55,989 bases of DNA from Aureimonas ureilytica (GTDB lineage: Bacteria; Pseudomonadota; Alphaproteobacteria; Rhizobiales; Rhizobiaceae), in contig NZ_LDQA01000067.1 of the NCBI RefSeq assembly GCF_001475935.1, forward strand, positions 1-55,989, written 5' to 3'. Of the stretch, positions 37,701-45,678 are shown one piece after another (within the stretch, counting starts at the first letter, position 1; each line of letters opens with the position of its first letter). The notes beneath the pieces are model-generated. The model was given only the letters and a program-made list of their open reading frames with translations, had not been told where the DNA came from and did not search any database. A program made the translations under genes and the position numbers.

Positions 37701-39610
37701 GTGACAAGGCTTGGGACATCCAGTCCGAACCCTTCACGACGGTCGGCTGCGGCGACATGTCGGGCGACGTGTTCGGCAATGGCATGCTGTTGTCGGAAAA
37801 GACGCGCCTCGTCGCGGCCTTCGACCATCGCGACATCTTCATCGACCCGCAGCCGGACACGGCGGCCTCCTATGCCGAGCGTCGGCGTCTGTTCGATCTG
37901 CCGCGCTCCTCCTGGAACGACTACGACCGCGCGAAAATCTCGGCGGGCGGCGGCGTCTTCTCGCGCCGCGAAAAGCGCATCACGCTCTCAGTCGAGGCGG
38001 CCGAGGCCATCGGTTGGGACAAGCGCTCCGGCACCCCGCAGGAGGTGATCTCCGCCATCCTGCGCGCGCCGGTCGATCTTCTCTGGTTCGGCGGCATCGG
38101 CACCTATGTGCGCGCGCGCGCCGAGACCAACCAGGATGTCGGCGACCGCGCCAATGACGCGGTGCGCATCACCGGCCGCGATATCCGCGCCAAGGTCGTG
38201 GGCGAAGGCGCGAACCTCGCCCTCACCCAGCAGGCGCGCATCGAGGCGGCGCGCGCGGGCGTGCGCCTCAACACGGACGCGATCGACAATTCGGCGGGCG
38301 TCAACACGTCCGACGTCGAGGTCAACATCAAGATCGCGCTGCGCGCGGCCATGGCGGGCGAGCGTCTATCGCGGCCCGACCGCGACACGCTTCTCGCTTC
38401 CATGACGGACGATGTGGCGCGCCTCGTCCTCAGCCACAATTACGAGCAGACGCTGGCGCTCTCGCTGGAGCAGCGCGCCGGCACCTCCCGCCTCGCCCTA
38501 CAGACACGCCTCATGAACGTTCTGGAGGAGACCGGCGCGCTCGACCGCACGGTGGAAAACCTGCCGAGCGATGCGGCGATCGCCGATCTGCGCGCCAAAG
38601 GTCAGAGCCTGACACGGCCCGAACTCGCCGTTCTCCTCGCCTATGCCAAGATCGACCTGTTCAACGGCATCGTCTCCGGCCCGCTGCCGGACGATTCCTA
38701 TTTGCATGAGCGGCTCGTCTCCTACTTCCCGCCGGCCATGCGCGAGAGCTTCGCGGCCGAGATCGACGGGCACCGCCTGCGCCGCGAAATCGTGGCGACG
38801 CGCCTCGCCAACGATCTTGTCAACCGCCTCGGCCCGAGCTTTGCCGTGGTGCTGCGGGATGCAACGGGGCGCAATGCCAGCGCGGTCTGCCAGGGCTTCG
38901 TCCTGGCGGCGGATGGCTTCGAGGTGCACGATCTTCTCAAGCGCATCGACGCGCTCGACAACGCCCTGCCGGGAGAAGTTCAGAACGAGCTTTACGCCTC
39001 GGTCTCGACCTTCCTTCAGCGCGTGACGGTCGGACTCGTGCGGGCCGGCACGAGCGATCTCGGCCCCGCCGTCGCGGCGCTGCGCGAGCGCGTGCGTCTT
39101 CTCAAGCCGCAACTGGCCTCTCTCGCCAGCGAGCGAGCGCGTCAGGCCTTCGAGGCGGCCGAAGCCGGCCTCGTCGAGCGTGGCATCCCGCAGGATCTGG
39201 CCACCGACCTCGCCCTCCTGCCGCTTCTGGCACTGGTGCCCGATATGGACGCCGTTTCACGTGAAACATCGCAGCCGATCGAAGCGGTCGTGCGCGCTCT
39301 GTTCGAACTGTCCCATGCCCTGCGCATCGGCCAGCTCGAAAACGCGCTCGGGACGCTCCGGCCGACCGACTATTACGAGACCCTGGCGCTGGAGCGCGCC
39401 GCCAGCCAGATCGCCCGCGAGCGCCGCCGCCTGACGGTGCTGGCGCTGCGAAACGGCAACGGCGAAGACCCGGTCGGCTCTTGGCTCGCCAGCCAGGGCG
39501 ACGCGCTGCGCGACGCCAGCGAGCAGATGGCGCGCCTCGCCGGCACCGGCGAAACCTCCGTCTCGCGCCTGACGCTGGCCGCCGGCCTCTTGCAGGACCT
39601 CGGCCACTGA
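34730..39610 (+). CDS. gdhB: NAD-specific glutamate dehydrogenase, large (about 180 kDa) class
   Basis: Deaminates glutamate to 2-oxoglutarate with NAD. The protein is 1626 residues, normal for this class. The N-terminal third holds the ACT-like regulatory domains. The catalytic part includes [27 protein letters not shown] and [13 protein letters not shown], with the catalytic lysine in GSKGGF. The NAD-binding region includes [19 protein letters not shown]. The ATG at 34730 has AGGA six bases upstream; an ATG 23 codons earlier is unlikely. It supplies 2-oxoglutarate to the nearby suc genes in metabolism but is a separate unit. A parS-like palindrome lies within its 3' part. Confidence 0.96.
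   Translation: [1626 protein letters not shown]
39253..39268. promoter_or_regulatory. parS-like ParB-binding palindrome inside gdhB
   Basis: CGTTTCACGTGAAACA matches the parS consensus TGTTTCACGTGAAACA at 15 of 16 bases, and the inner 14 bases (GTTTCACGTGAAAC) are a perfect palindrome. It encodes VSRETS in GdhB. ParB nucleates on such sites near the origin, and coding-region parS sites are known. Assignment rests on sequence identity alone. Confidence 0.7.
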
Positions 39611-39619
39611 GACGATGAC

Positions 39620-39661
39620 AGGGCCGGGCCGTTCCTTCGGGAACGGCCCGGCCCTTCTTTT
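39620..39661 (+). terminator. Strong terminator after gdhB
   Basis: A 16-bp perfect stem (AGGGCCGGGCCGTTCC, 39620-39635, with its complement at 39640-39655) has the stable tetraloop TTCG. It is followed by TCTTTTG and begins ten bases after the gdhB stop. Confidence 0.9.
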
Positions 39662-39713
39662 GCTGGAAACCGAGTTCGGTCGACCGCCGGAATGATGGTC
39701 CGCCCCTCCTTGA

Positions 39714-39935
39714 TTAACGTTCCTTCCAAGGCGTCTCAGCCAGGAACACCGCCCCTTCCCTGCGGATCAGGCTCTCGTCATTCCCAAGGGGAAGTGCGGC
39801 TCGTGCGAAATCGCGAGAAACATCCGCCGCGAAGACTTGGCTTTCGAGTGCTCTCCTGATGCCGAATTGATACGGCCACATCGCTCTGTTCAGTTTCCAG
39901 CCCTCACCATCTTCCCTCAATGACTGCAAAATCAT
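39714..39935 (-). CDS. Small hypothetical protein, 73 residues
   Basis: The frame reads MILQSLREDGEGWKLNRAM and continues with a balanced composition (FGIRRALESQVFAADVSRDFARAALPLGNDESLIRREGAVF) to TAA at 39714. Third codon positions use A and T far more often than neighbouring genes, which may mean transfer from elsewhere or weak selection. The ATG at 39935 lacks a clear ribosome site. An in-frame start further right would overlap the acyltransferase start. I do not recognise a family. Confidence 0.45.
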   Translation of the reverse strand: MILQSLREDGEGWKLNRAMWPYQFGIRRALESQVFAADVSRDFARAALPLGNDESLIRREGAVFLAETPWKER

Positions 39936-39969
39936 ACAGATAATGCATCCATAGATTGCAGGATGCCTG

Positions 39970-41037
39970 ATGGGAAAGACGATCATCTCCGTTCAGTATC
40001 TGCGTGGGATCGCCGCGCTGATGGTCGTCTACTTCCACACCAAGGTCTATCTCGCGGGATATGCTTGGGGCGTTCCGAGAAATTTCGGCTATTCCGGCGT
40101 CGATCTGTTCTTCTGCATCAGTGGTTTCATCATGATGCACACCACGCTCGGCCGCCCGGTCCAACCCGCGTCTTTCCTGCGAAACCGGCTCTTGCGAGTC
40201 TATCCGCTTTACTGGCTGCTGACCCTTTCCAGCCTCGCGCTCTACGTGATCGCACCGTCCGCCTTTATCGATGGCTCGGCCAGTCTGGGCCACGCGATCC
40301 TGTCGCTCCTGCTGATCGCGCATTTCGATGCGCCGGTGCTGAGGATCGGCTGGACGCTGGTCTATGAGATCTTCTTCTACGCGCATTTCGCGCTGACGCT
40401 TTGGGCGACGCCCCATCGCAGACTACCTTTGCTCTGCGCCCTCATCATCGGCCTCGTCGCGCTCGGTGCCCTCTGCGCGCCGGAAAGCCCGGTGTTGCAG
40501 ACCTATACGCATCCTTTCCTCCTGGAGTTTCTGGCGGGCGCAGCTATCGGCGCCGCCTTCCGCTCCGAGCGTTTCACGCAGCTGCCGAGCGGGTTGGCGA
40601 TCCTCTGCCTTCTGGCAGGCGTCGGCCTCATCGCCCTCGGGATGGAACGGCGGGGCGGCGACGGGTTCTCGCGCGTGCTGTGGTTCGGATCGGGCGCGGC
40701 GTTGATCCTGTTGGCCGGTCTCGTCTTCGAGCGCAGAGGGCGCCTCTTCGCCAGCCGGTGGCTGCACGACATGGGGGACGCCTCCTATTCGCTTTACCTC
40801 ACCCATCCCTTCGTGCTGACCGGCTTTCGCCAGATCGGACGCCGCCTCGGCGTCGCGGATGGAACCGCCTTGGTGCACGGCCTCTGGGTCCTGGCCGCGA
40901 TCTCCACCGCGATCGTGACGGGATGGCTGACCTATCGCCTTGTGGAGCAACCGCTTCAGCGCGCCTTGCGCGAGCGTGGCTGGAACGGGCGTGAGACGGT
41001 GGACCGTCTGCCGGCGAACGCCGCAGCCCAAACCTGA
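39970..41037 (+). CDS. Acyltransferase-3 family membrane O-acyltransferase
   Basis: A 355-residue inner-membrane protein with about ten hydrophobic segments. It opens with the family signature ISVQYLRGIAALMVVYFHT, with the catalytic-type histidine in YFHT. FGYSGVDLFFCISGFIMMHTT and FLRNRLLRVYPLYWLL follow, and ASYSLYLTHPFVL is near the end. OafA/ExoZ relatives acetylate or succinylate surface polysaccharides. No glycan-synthesis genes are close, so the acceptor is unknown. The promoter lies in an A+T-richer stretch shared with the divergent small ORF. Confidence 0.9.
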   Translation: MGKTIISVQYLRGIAALMVVYFHTKVYLAGYAWGVPRNFGYSGVDLFFCISGFIMMHTTLGRPVQPASFLRNRLLRVYPLYWLLTLSSLALYVIAPSAFIDGSASLGHAILSLLLIAHFDAPVLRIGWTLVYEIFFYAHFALTLWATPHRRLPLLCALIIGLVALGALCAPESPVLQTYTHPFLLEFLAGAAIGAAFRSERFTQLPSGLAILCLLAGVGLIALGMERRGGDGFSRVLWFGSGAALILLAGLVFERRGRLFASRWLHDMGDASYSLYLTHPFVLTGFRQIGRRLGVADGTALVHGLWVLAAISTAIVTGWLTYRLVEQPLQRALRERGWNGRETVDRLPANAAAQT

Positions 41038-41363
41038 ATGCCTGATTTGGACCGGGAGCAGGTTTTTCCCCGTCCTATCCCATCCACCCGACAGAACGTG
41101 GGGACGGTTGGCCTAGCGCCATAACCAAGGCCGAGGAGGTGCAGCGGGTCGAAGCGGTTGAGCCCATAGAGAGATGAGCAAGGCCATCCGACACCAGGCG
41201 GGTCTCTGGTCCGCATGAGACGTCAAAGCCCGCCGGGGCTTGCCGAATGGACGATACCATCCGGCGGGAGATGCCATGCGGGGCGATCGCGATGCCTTAT
41301 TCCGTCAGCCGATCGTCCTGACGGATCGGGCCGGCAGCACCCCGGCCGCCGGCCCGACAGTGG
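41038..41363. other. 326-bp region after the acyltransferase gene
   Basis: No gene is supported. AACCTG and CAGGTTTTT at 41031-41071 could form a weak terminator for the acyltransferase transcript. A 7-bp hairpin (CCGTCAG/CTGACGG) lies near 41302-41324, downstream of the 43-residue gene on the minus strand. Confidence 0.35.
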
Positions 41364-41495
41364 TCATTTCTTGGTATCTTTCTGGGGCGTGGCGAACTTG
41401 CCGGGAACGCCGGTCGCCACGGGATCGACCTTTTTGGTCTTGTCCGCCTTCGGCTTGCGGGTTTCCTTGTTGCTGCGCATCTGACCCTTGGCCAT
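41364..41495 (-). CDS. Small basic hypothetical protein, 43 residues
   Basis: The product MAKGQMRSNKETRKPKADKT continues KKVDPVATGVPGKFATPQKDTKK. It is very rich in lysine and has no hydrophobic segment. The ATG at 41495 is preceded by GGAGGACGAG, an excellent ribosome site. The opening MAKGQMRSNKE(T/A)(R/K)KPK is one I recognise as a recurring short hypothetical protein in proteobacterial genomes. The function is unknown; the charge suggests nucleic-acid or ribosome contact, which is inference. Confidence 0.8.
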   Translation of the reverse strand: MAKGQMRSNKETRKPKADKTKKVDPVATGVPGKFATPQKDTKK

Positions 41496-41675
41496 CTCGT
41501 CCTCCACAAGACCGCCGCGCCCGGACGTCCAGGCGTCGAACCGACGATCGGTCGAGCTTTGTGGGCCGAATTTTCAGGCTCCACAAGCCGTTTCGTCGCG
41601 CCTTTCGAATGACAATTTGGAAAGGCCGCAAGGCTCGGCTAAACCGGTCGCGCTGCGTCCTCACGAGAGCCTGCC

Positions 41676-43121
41676 ATGACCGAGCCCCCGTCCGCGATCC
41701 CGGCACAGGCCTCAGACGGTGCAGAGCCCCCCGCCTCGCCCTTGAAGCGCCTCTCCGTCTGGAGCTGGATCGGCTTCGATTTCGCCGCGCAGCCCTTCTT
41801 CACCGTGGTGCTCACCTTCGTCTTCGGCCCCTATTTCGTGGCGCATCTGGCGAGCGATCCGGCGGAGGGCCAATCGACCTGGGCGCTGGCCGCGAGCCTC
41901 ACGGGGCTGTGCATCGCCATCGCCTCGCCCGTCGTCGGCCAATGGGCCGATCGGCGCGGGCCGGTCAAACCCATGCTCCTCCTCCTCGGCCTGGTTCAGG
42001 TTCTCGCCTGCCTCGCGCTCTGGCGGGCCGCACCCGGCTCGGCGCTGTGGCCGGTCGCGGTCGCGGTGGTGCTGGCGGGCGTCGCGGCCGAACTCTCGGT
42101 CGTTCTCAACGACACGCTTCTGCCAAGCCTCGTGCCCCGCGCCTCGCTCGGGCTCGTGTCCAACATCGCCTGGGGCACCGGCTATGTCGGCGGCATTCTG
42201 GCGCTTCTGGTCACGCTGGGCGGTCTGGCGGGCGATCCTGAAAGCGGCCTGACGCTGCTCGGCCTCACGCCCTGGTTCGGGCTCGATCCTGCCCAGTTCG
42301 AGGGCGCGCGCGCGGCCGGGCCACTCGCCGCGCTCTGGTACGTCGCCTTCGTCTGGCCGATGTTTCTGTTCGTGCCCGACCGCCCGCGCCGGGCAGCCTT
42401 GAAAGCGCCAGCGAGCGGGGGCGCGGTGCGCGCTTTCTGGCGAACCTTGGTCAGTGACCTGCGCGATCATCCGCGTCTCGCCCGCTTCATCGCCGCGCGG
42501 ATGCTCTATCAGGATGGGATCAACGCGCTGCTGGTGCTCGGCGGGGCCTTCGCGGCGGCGACCTTCGGCTGGACGGTGACGGAGAGCGGCGTGTTCGGCC
42601 TGCTTCTGGCGGTGGCGGCGAGCTTCGGATGCCTGGGCGCGGCCTTTCTCGACAGGCGCTTCGGCCCCCGCCCCGTGCTTCTGACGGGCCTGTCGATGCT
42701 GACGCTGGCCACCATTGCCATCGTCTCGACCGGGCCGGACTCGACCCTGTTTGGCACGCTGGCCTTCGCGCCCGGAGCGGGGGCCAGCGGCCTCTTCGCC
42801 GCGCCGGCCGAAAAGGCGTTTCTTCTCTACGGGCTTCTGATCGGCATCGCCTTCGGCCCGGTTCAGGCCTCGTCGCGCTCGGCGCTCGCCATGGCCGTGC
42901 CGGCAGAGGACGCGGCGCGCTGGTTCGGCCTCTATGCGCTGGCCGGCCGGGCCACGGGCTTTCTCGCGCCCCTGCTGGTCGCGGTGCTGACAGCGCTCGC
43001 CAGCCTCGCGACCGGCCCGACCACCGCCACGCGCATCGGCATGGCCGTGATCGCGCTGTTCTTCGTCGCGGGTCTCGCGCTTCTGCCCCGGCAGATCGTG
43101 AAAGGGCGCGCTGCCCCCTGA
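41676..43121 (+). CDS. MFS transporter, UMF1 (Atg22-like) family
   Basis: Inner-membrane transporter of 481 residues with about 12 helices. The N-terminus VWSWIGFDFAAQPFFTVVLTFVFGPYF matches the UMF1/Vps22-like pattern (W-Y/G-x-D-x-A-x-x-x-F). The MFS loop motif is GQWADRRGPVKP, and the LNDTLLPSLVP and NIAWGTGYVGG segments are also family-like. Relatives in yeast export amino acids from the vacuole. The bacterial substrate is unknown. It is convergent with purH, with only 49 bp between the two genes. Confidence 0.85.
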   Translation: MTEPPSAIPAQASDGAEPPASPLKRLSVWSWIGFDFAAQPFFTVVLTFVFGPYFVAHLASDPAEGQSTWALAASLTGLCIAIASPVVGQWADRRGPVKPMLLLLGLVQVLACLALWRAAPGSALWPVAVAVVLAGVAAELSVVLNDTLLPSLVPRASLGLVSNIAWGTGYVGGILALLVTLGGLAGDPESGLTLLGLTPWFGLDPAQFEGARAAGPLAALWYVAFVWPMFLFVPDRPRRAALKAPASGGAVRAFWRTLVSDLRDHPRLARFIAARMLYQDGINALLVLGGAFAAATFGWTVTESGVFGLLLAVAASFGCLGAAFLDRRFGPRPVLLTGLSMLTLATIAIVSTGPDSTLFGTLAFAPGAGASGLFAAPAEKAFLLYGLLIGIAFGPVQASSRSALAMAVPAEDAARWFGLYALAGRATGFLAPLLVAVLTALASLATGPTTATRIGMAVIALFFVAGLALLPRQIVKGRAAP

Positions 43122-43137
43122 CGCAGACATGAGCGCG

Positions 43138-43165
43138 GACGAGGCGCTGCCGCCTCGCCCGGTTT
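43138..43165. terminator. Weak hairpin between the UMF1 transporter and purH
   Basis: CGAGGCG and CGCCTCG form a 7-bp stem with the loop CTGC at about 43140-43157, followed by CCCGGTTTCGTCTTT on the plus strand. It lies in the short convergent gap and could end either transcript. Confidence 0.35.
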
Positions 43166-43170
43166 CGTCT

Positions 43171-44784
43171 TTAGTGGCGGAAGTGGCGCATCCCGGTGAA
43201 GACCATGGCGATGCCATGCTCGTCGGCGGCGTCGATCACGTCCTGATCGCGCATGGAGCCGCCCGGCTGGATCACCGCCGTCGCGCCCGCCGCGACGGCC
43301 GAGAGAAGCCCGTCCGCGAAGGGGAAGAAGGCGTCGGAGGCGACGGCCGAGCCGCGCGTCAGCACCTCGCCGCCGGCCGCCTGCGCGGCGTCTTCGGCCT
43401 TGCGCGCGGCGATGCGGGCGGAATCGACGCGGCTCATCTGGCCCGCGCCGATGCCGACCGTCGCCAGATCCTTGGCGTAGACGATGGCGTTCGACTTCAC
43501 ATGCTTGGCGACGCGGAAGGCGAACTGGAGATCGGCCATTTCCTGCGCGCTGGGGCTGCGCTTGGTGACGACCTTGAGATCGAGCGCATCCACCGTGCCG
43601 GAATCCCGGTTCTGGACGAGGAGGCCGCCCGCGACGGACTTGACCAGAAGTCCCGGCGCGCGCGGGTCGGGCAGGCCGCCGGTGAGAAGGAGGCGCAGGT
43701 TCTTCTTGGCGGCGACGAGCGCGATCGCCTCCTCGTCGGCTTCCGGCGCGATGATGACCTCGGTAAACACCTTGACGATCTCGGCCGCCGCCTGCGCATC
43801 CAGCTTGCGGTTCAGCGCCACGATGCCGCCGAAGGCCGACACGGGGTCGCAGGCGAGCGCGCGCGTGTAGGCCTCGATCAGGCTGCCGCCTTCGGCGACG
43901 CCGCACGGGTTGGCGTGCTTGATGATGGCAACGGCCGCCGTGCGGGCGGGGTCGAACTCGGCCACCAGCTCGAAGGCGGCGTCCGTGTCGTTGATATTGT
44001 TGTAGGAGAGTTCCTTGCCCTGCACCTGCCGGGCAGTGGCGACGCCCGCTCGGTTGGAGCCGTCGAGATAGAAGGCCGCGCTCTGATGCGGGTTCTCGCC
44101 ATAGCGCAGCGAGGAGGCGAGCGTGCCGGCAAAGGCGCGGCGCGCCGGGGCGACATCCTGCATGACGCCCGCGAACCAAGAGGAAACGGCCGCGTCATAG
44201 GCCGCCGTCATGCCATAGGCCTTGCCCGCGAGACGGCGGCGAAACTCCAGATCGACCTCGCCCTTGCTCTCGTCCATGGCGGCGAGGAAGCCGTCATAGT
44301 CGGAGGGGTCGGTGAGAACGCTGACATAGGCGTGGTTCTTGGCGCCGGCGCGGATCATGGCCGGGCCGCCAATGTCGATATTCTCGATGATGGCCGCCTT
44401 GTCGGCGCCCGAGGCGACGGTCTGCGCGAAGGGGTAGAGATTGACCACGAGAAGGTCGATGCCCGAAATGCCGTGCTCGTCCATGGCCGCCTGATGCGCC
44501 GGGTCGGCGCGCATGCCCAGAAGCCCGCCGTGGACGCTGGGGTGCAGCGTCTTCACGCGCCCGTCCATGATCTCGGGAAAGCCGGTGATGTCGGAGACGT
44601 CCCGCACGGGCAGGCCGGCCGCCTCGATCGCCGCGCGGGTGCCGCCGGTGGAGATCAGCTCGACGCCGCGCGAGGCGAGACCCCGCGCCAGATCCACGAG
44701 CCCGGTCTTGTCGAAGACCGAAAGCAGCGCGCGGCGCACGGGATGGCGATCGGGGGCGGGATAGAGATTGGCGGCGACGGCCAT
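43171..44784 (-). CDS. purH: Bifunctional AICAR formyltransferase / IMP cyclohydrolase
   Basis: Carries out the last two steps of de novo IMP synthesis, 537 residues. The N-terminal cyclohydrolase domain is recognised by [20 protein letters not shown] and [19 protein letters not shown], then [15 protein letters not shown]. The formyltransferase domain follows with [33 protein letters not shown] and [11 protein letters not shown]. The ATG at 44784 has GGAG nine bases upstream. In other Hyphomicrobiales it sits next to the heparinase-like and rsmB genes, here 7.7 kb away. Confidence 0.97.
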   Translation of the reverse strand: MAVAANLYPAPDRHPVRRALLSVFDKTGLVDLARGLASRGVELISTGGTRAAIEAAGLPVRDVSDITGFPEIMDGRVKTLHPSVHGGLLGMRADPAHQAAMDEHGISGIDLLVVNLYPFAQTVASGADKAAIIENIDIGGPAMIRAGAKNHAYVSVLTDPSDYDGFLAAMDESKGEVDLEFRRRLAGKAYGMTAAYDAAVSSWFAGVMQDVAPARRAFAGTLASSLRYGENPHQSAAFYLDGSNRAGVATARQVQGKELSYNNINDTDAAFELVAEFDPARTAAVAIIKHANPCGVAEGGSLIEAYTRALACDPVSAFGGIVALNRKLDAQAAAEIVKVFTEVIIAPEADEEAIALVAAKKNLRLLLTGGLPDPRAPGLLVKSVAGGLLVQNRDSGTVDALDLKVVTKRSPSAQEMADLQFAFRVAKHVKSNAIVYAKDLATVGIGAGQMSRVDSARIAARKAEDAAQAAGGEVLTRGSAVASDAFFPFADGLLSAVAAGATAVIQPGGSMRDQDVIDAADEHGIAMVFTGMRHFRH

Positions 44785-45678
44785 GGGCGGCACTCCGGCA
44801 GCAGGGGCGGCGGATGGCGGGGCGCGGGAGAAGCCCCGGAACGATCGCCTCCCCATAGAGCGCAAACGCCTGGGGAACAACGCCTCGGCGCGAATTCCGT
44901 CCTCTCCCCGCGCGGCCATCGTTCGATATCCCGTTGCGAGCCGATGAAGGGGTGTCGAGACGGCGGGGTGGGGGCGCGGTCGTTCGGCCGGCGAACGTTG
45001 GCGGTGCCGCGCGACCGCCCCGCCCCGCATGGCCGGCGAAGCTACGCTTCGTTCTGTCCCGGATCGCGCTTGCTTTGTCGCCTTGCGTTAGCAGAGCCAG
45101 TTCGCCCGCAACGGTCTGATAATGGGTGTTTCGCTTCCGCAAAGCGCCCGACGCCGATGATGTCACGTCCGTTTCGGCTGAGCCGGGCCAAGATGCGCGC
45201 GCGAAAATCCGCCGGGCCGCCGGGTTGTTCGATAGAGGCGGCGTGGACCATCCGGACGCACCGCAAGCGTCAATCGGGTCGAGCATCGAATGGCGGGTTC
45301 GAGCGGGCGTCCCGCTCTTGCGGCAAGCGAGGCTGCGGGAAACGGGCGTGAGCCTACAAGTCCCACGGCACGAGCCACCCATGGGATCGCTGTCGCTTGC
45401 GGGCGGGGTTCGAAGCATCCTTGTGCGTGTCGGCGGAGGCTTCCGTGAGAATGCGCGGCAGCGGATGTGGCCGATGCCGGATTGCTTCAAATGCGGGGTC
45501 TCAAGGACACCACATCGCCAAGGAAGCCCGGCGGGCGTTGAAACAGTCGCCTATCGCCGTGGCCAGGCAAAGGTCCGTCGCGGCTGATCCCGCCGGAGCG
45601 ATCGAGGTCGCGCGTGGCTAAAGGCCTGCCAAAGCCGCCTCTCCGCCATCGGGCCGCAGCGCGGCGGTCTGACCGGCG
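44785..45678. other. 894-bp region between purH and chemoreceptor, no supported gene
   Basis: Frames on both strands are open for up to about 150 codons, for example one starting with GTG at 45126 on the plus strand (MFRFRKAPDADDVTSVSAEP). None has a good ribosome site or a recognisable domain. The purH promoter must be near 44785-44950. No tRNA or structured RNA is evident. Confidence 0.35.

Noticed and set aside
33827-37828. A 1333-codon open frame antisense to gdhB and the TPM genes
   Set aside because: It is the mirror of strong codon bias in a high-GC gene. Its translation is rich in Arg, Gly, His and Ala without domains, while the plus-strand frame is unmistakable gdhB.
45400-45560. 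Possible tRNA suggested by GGTTCGAAGCATCC
   Set aside because: No acceptor, D or anticodon stem can be folded around it.
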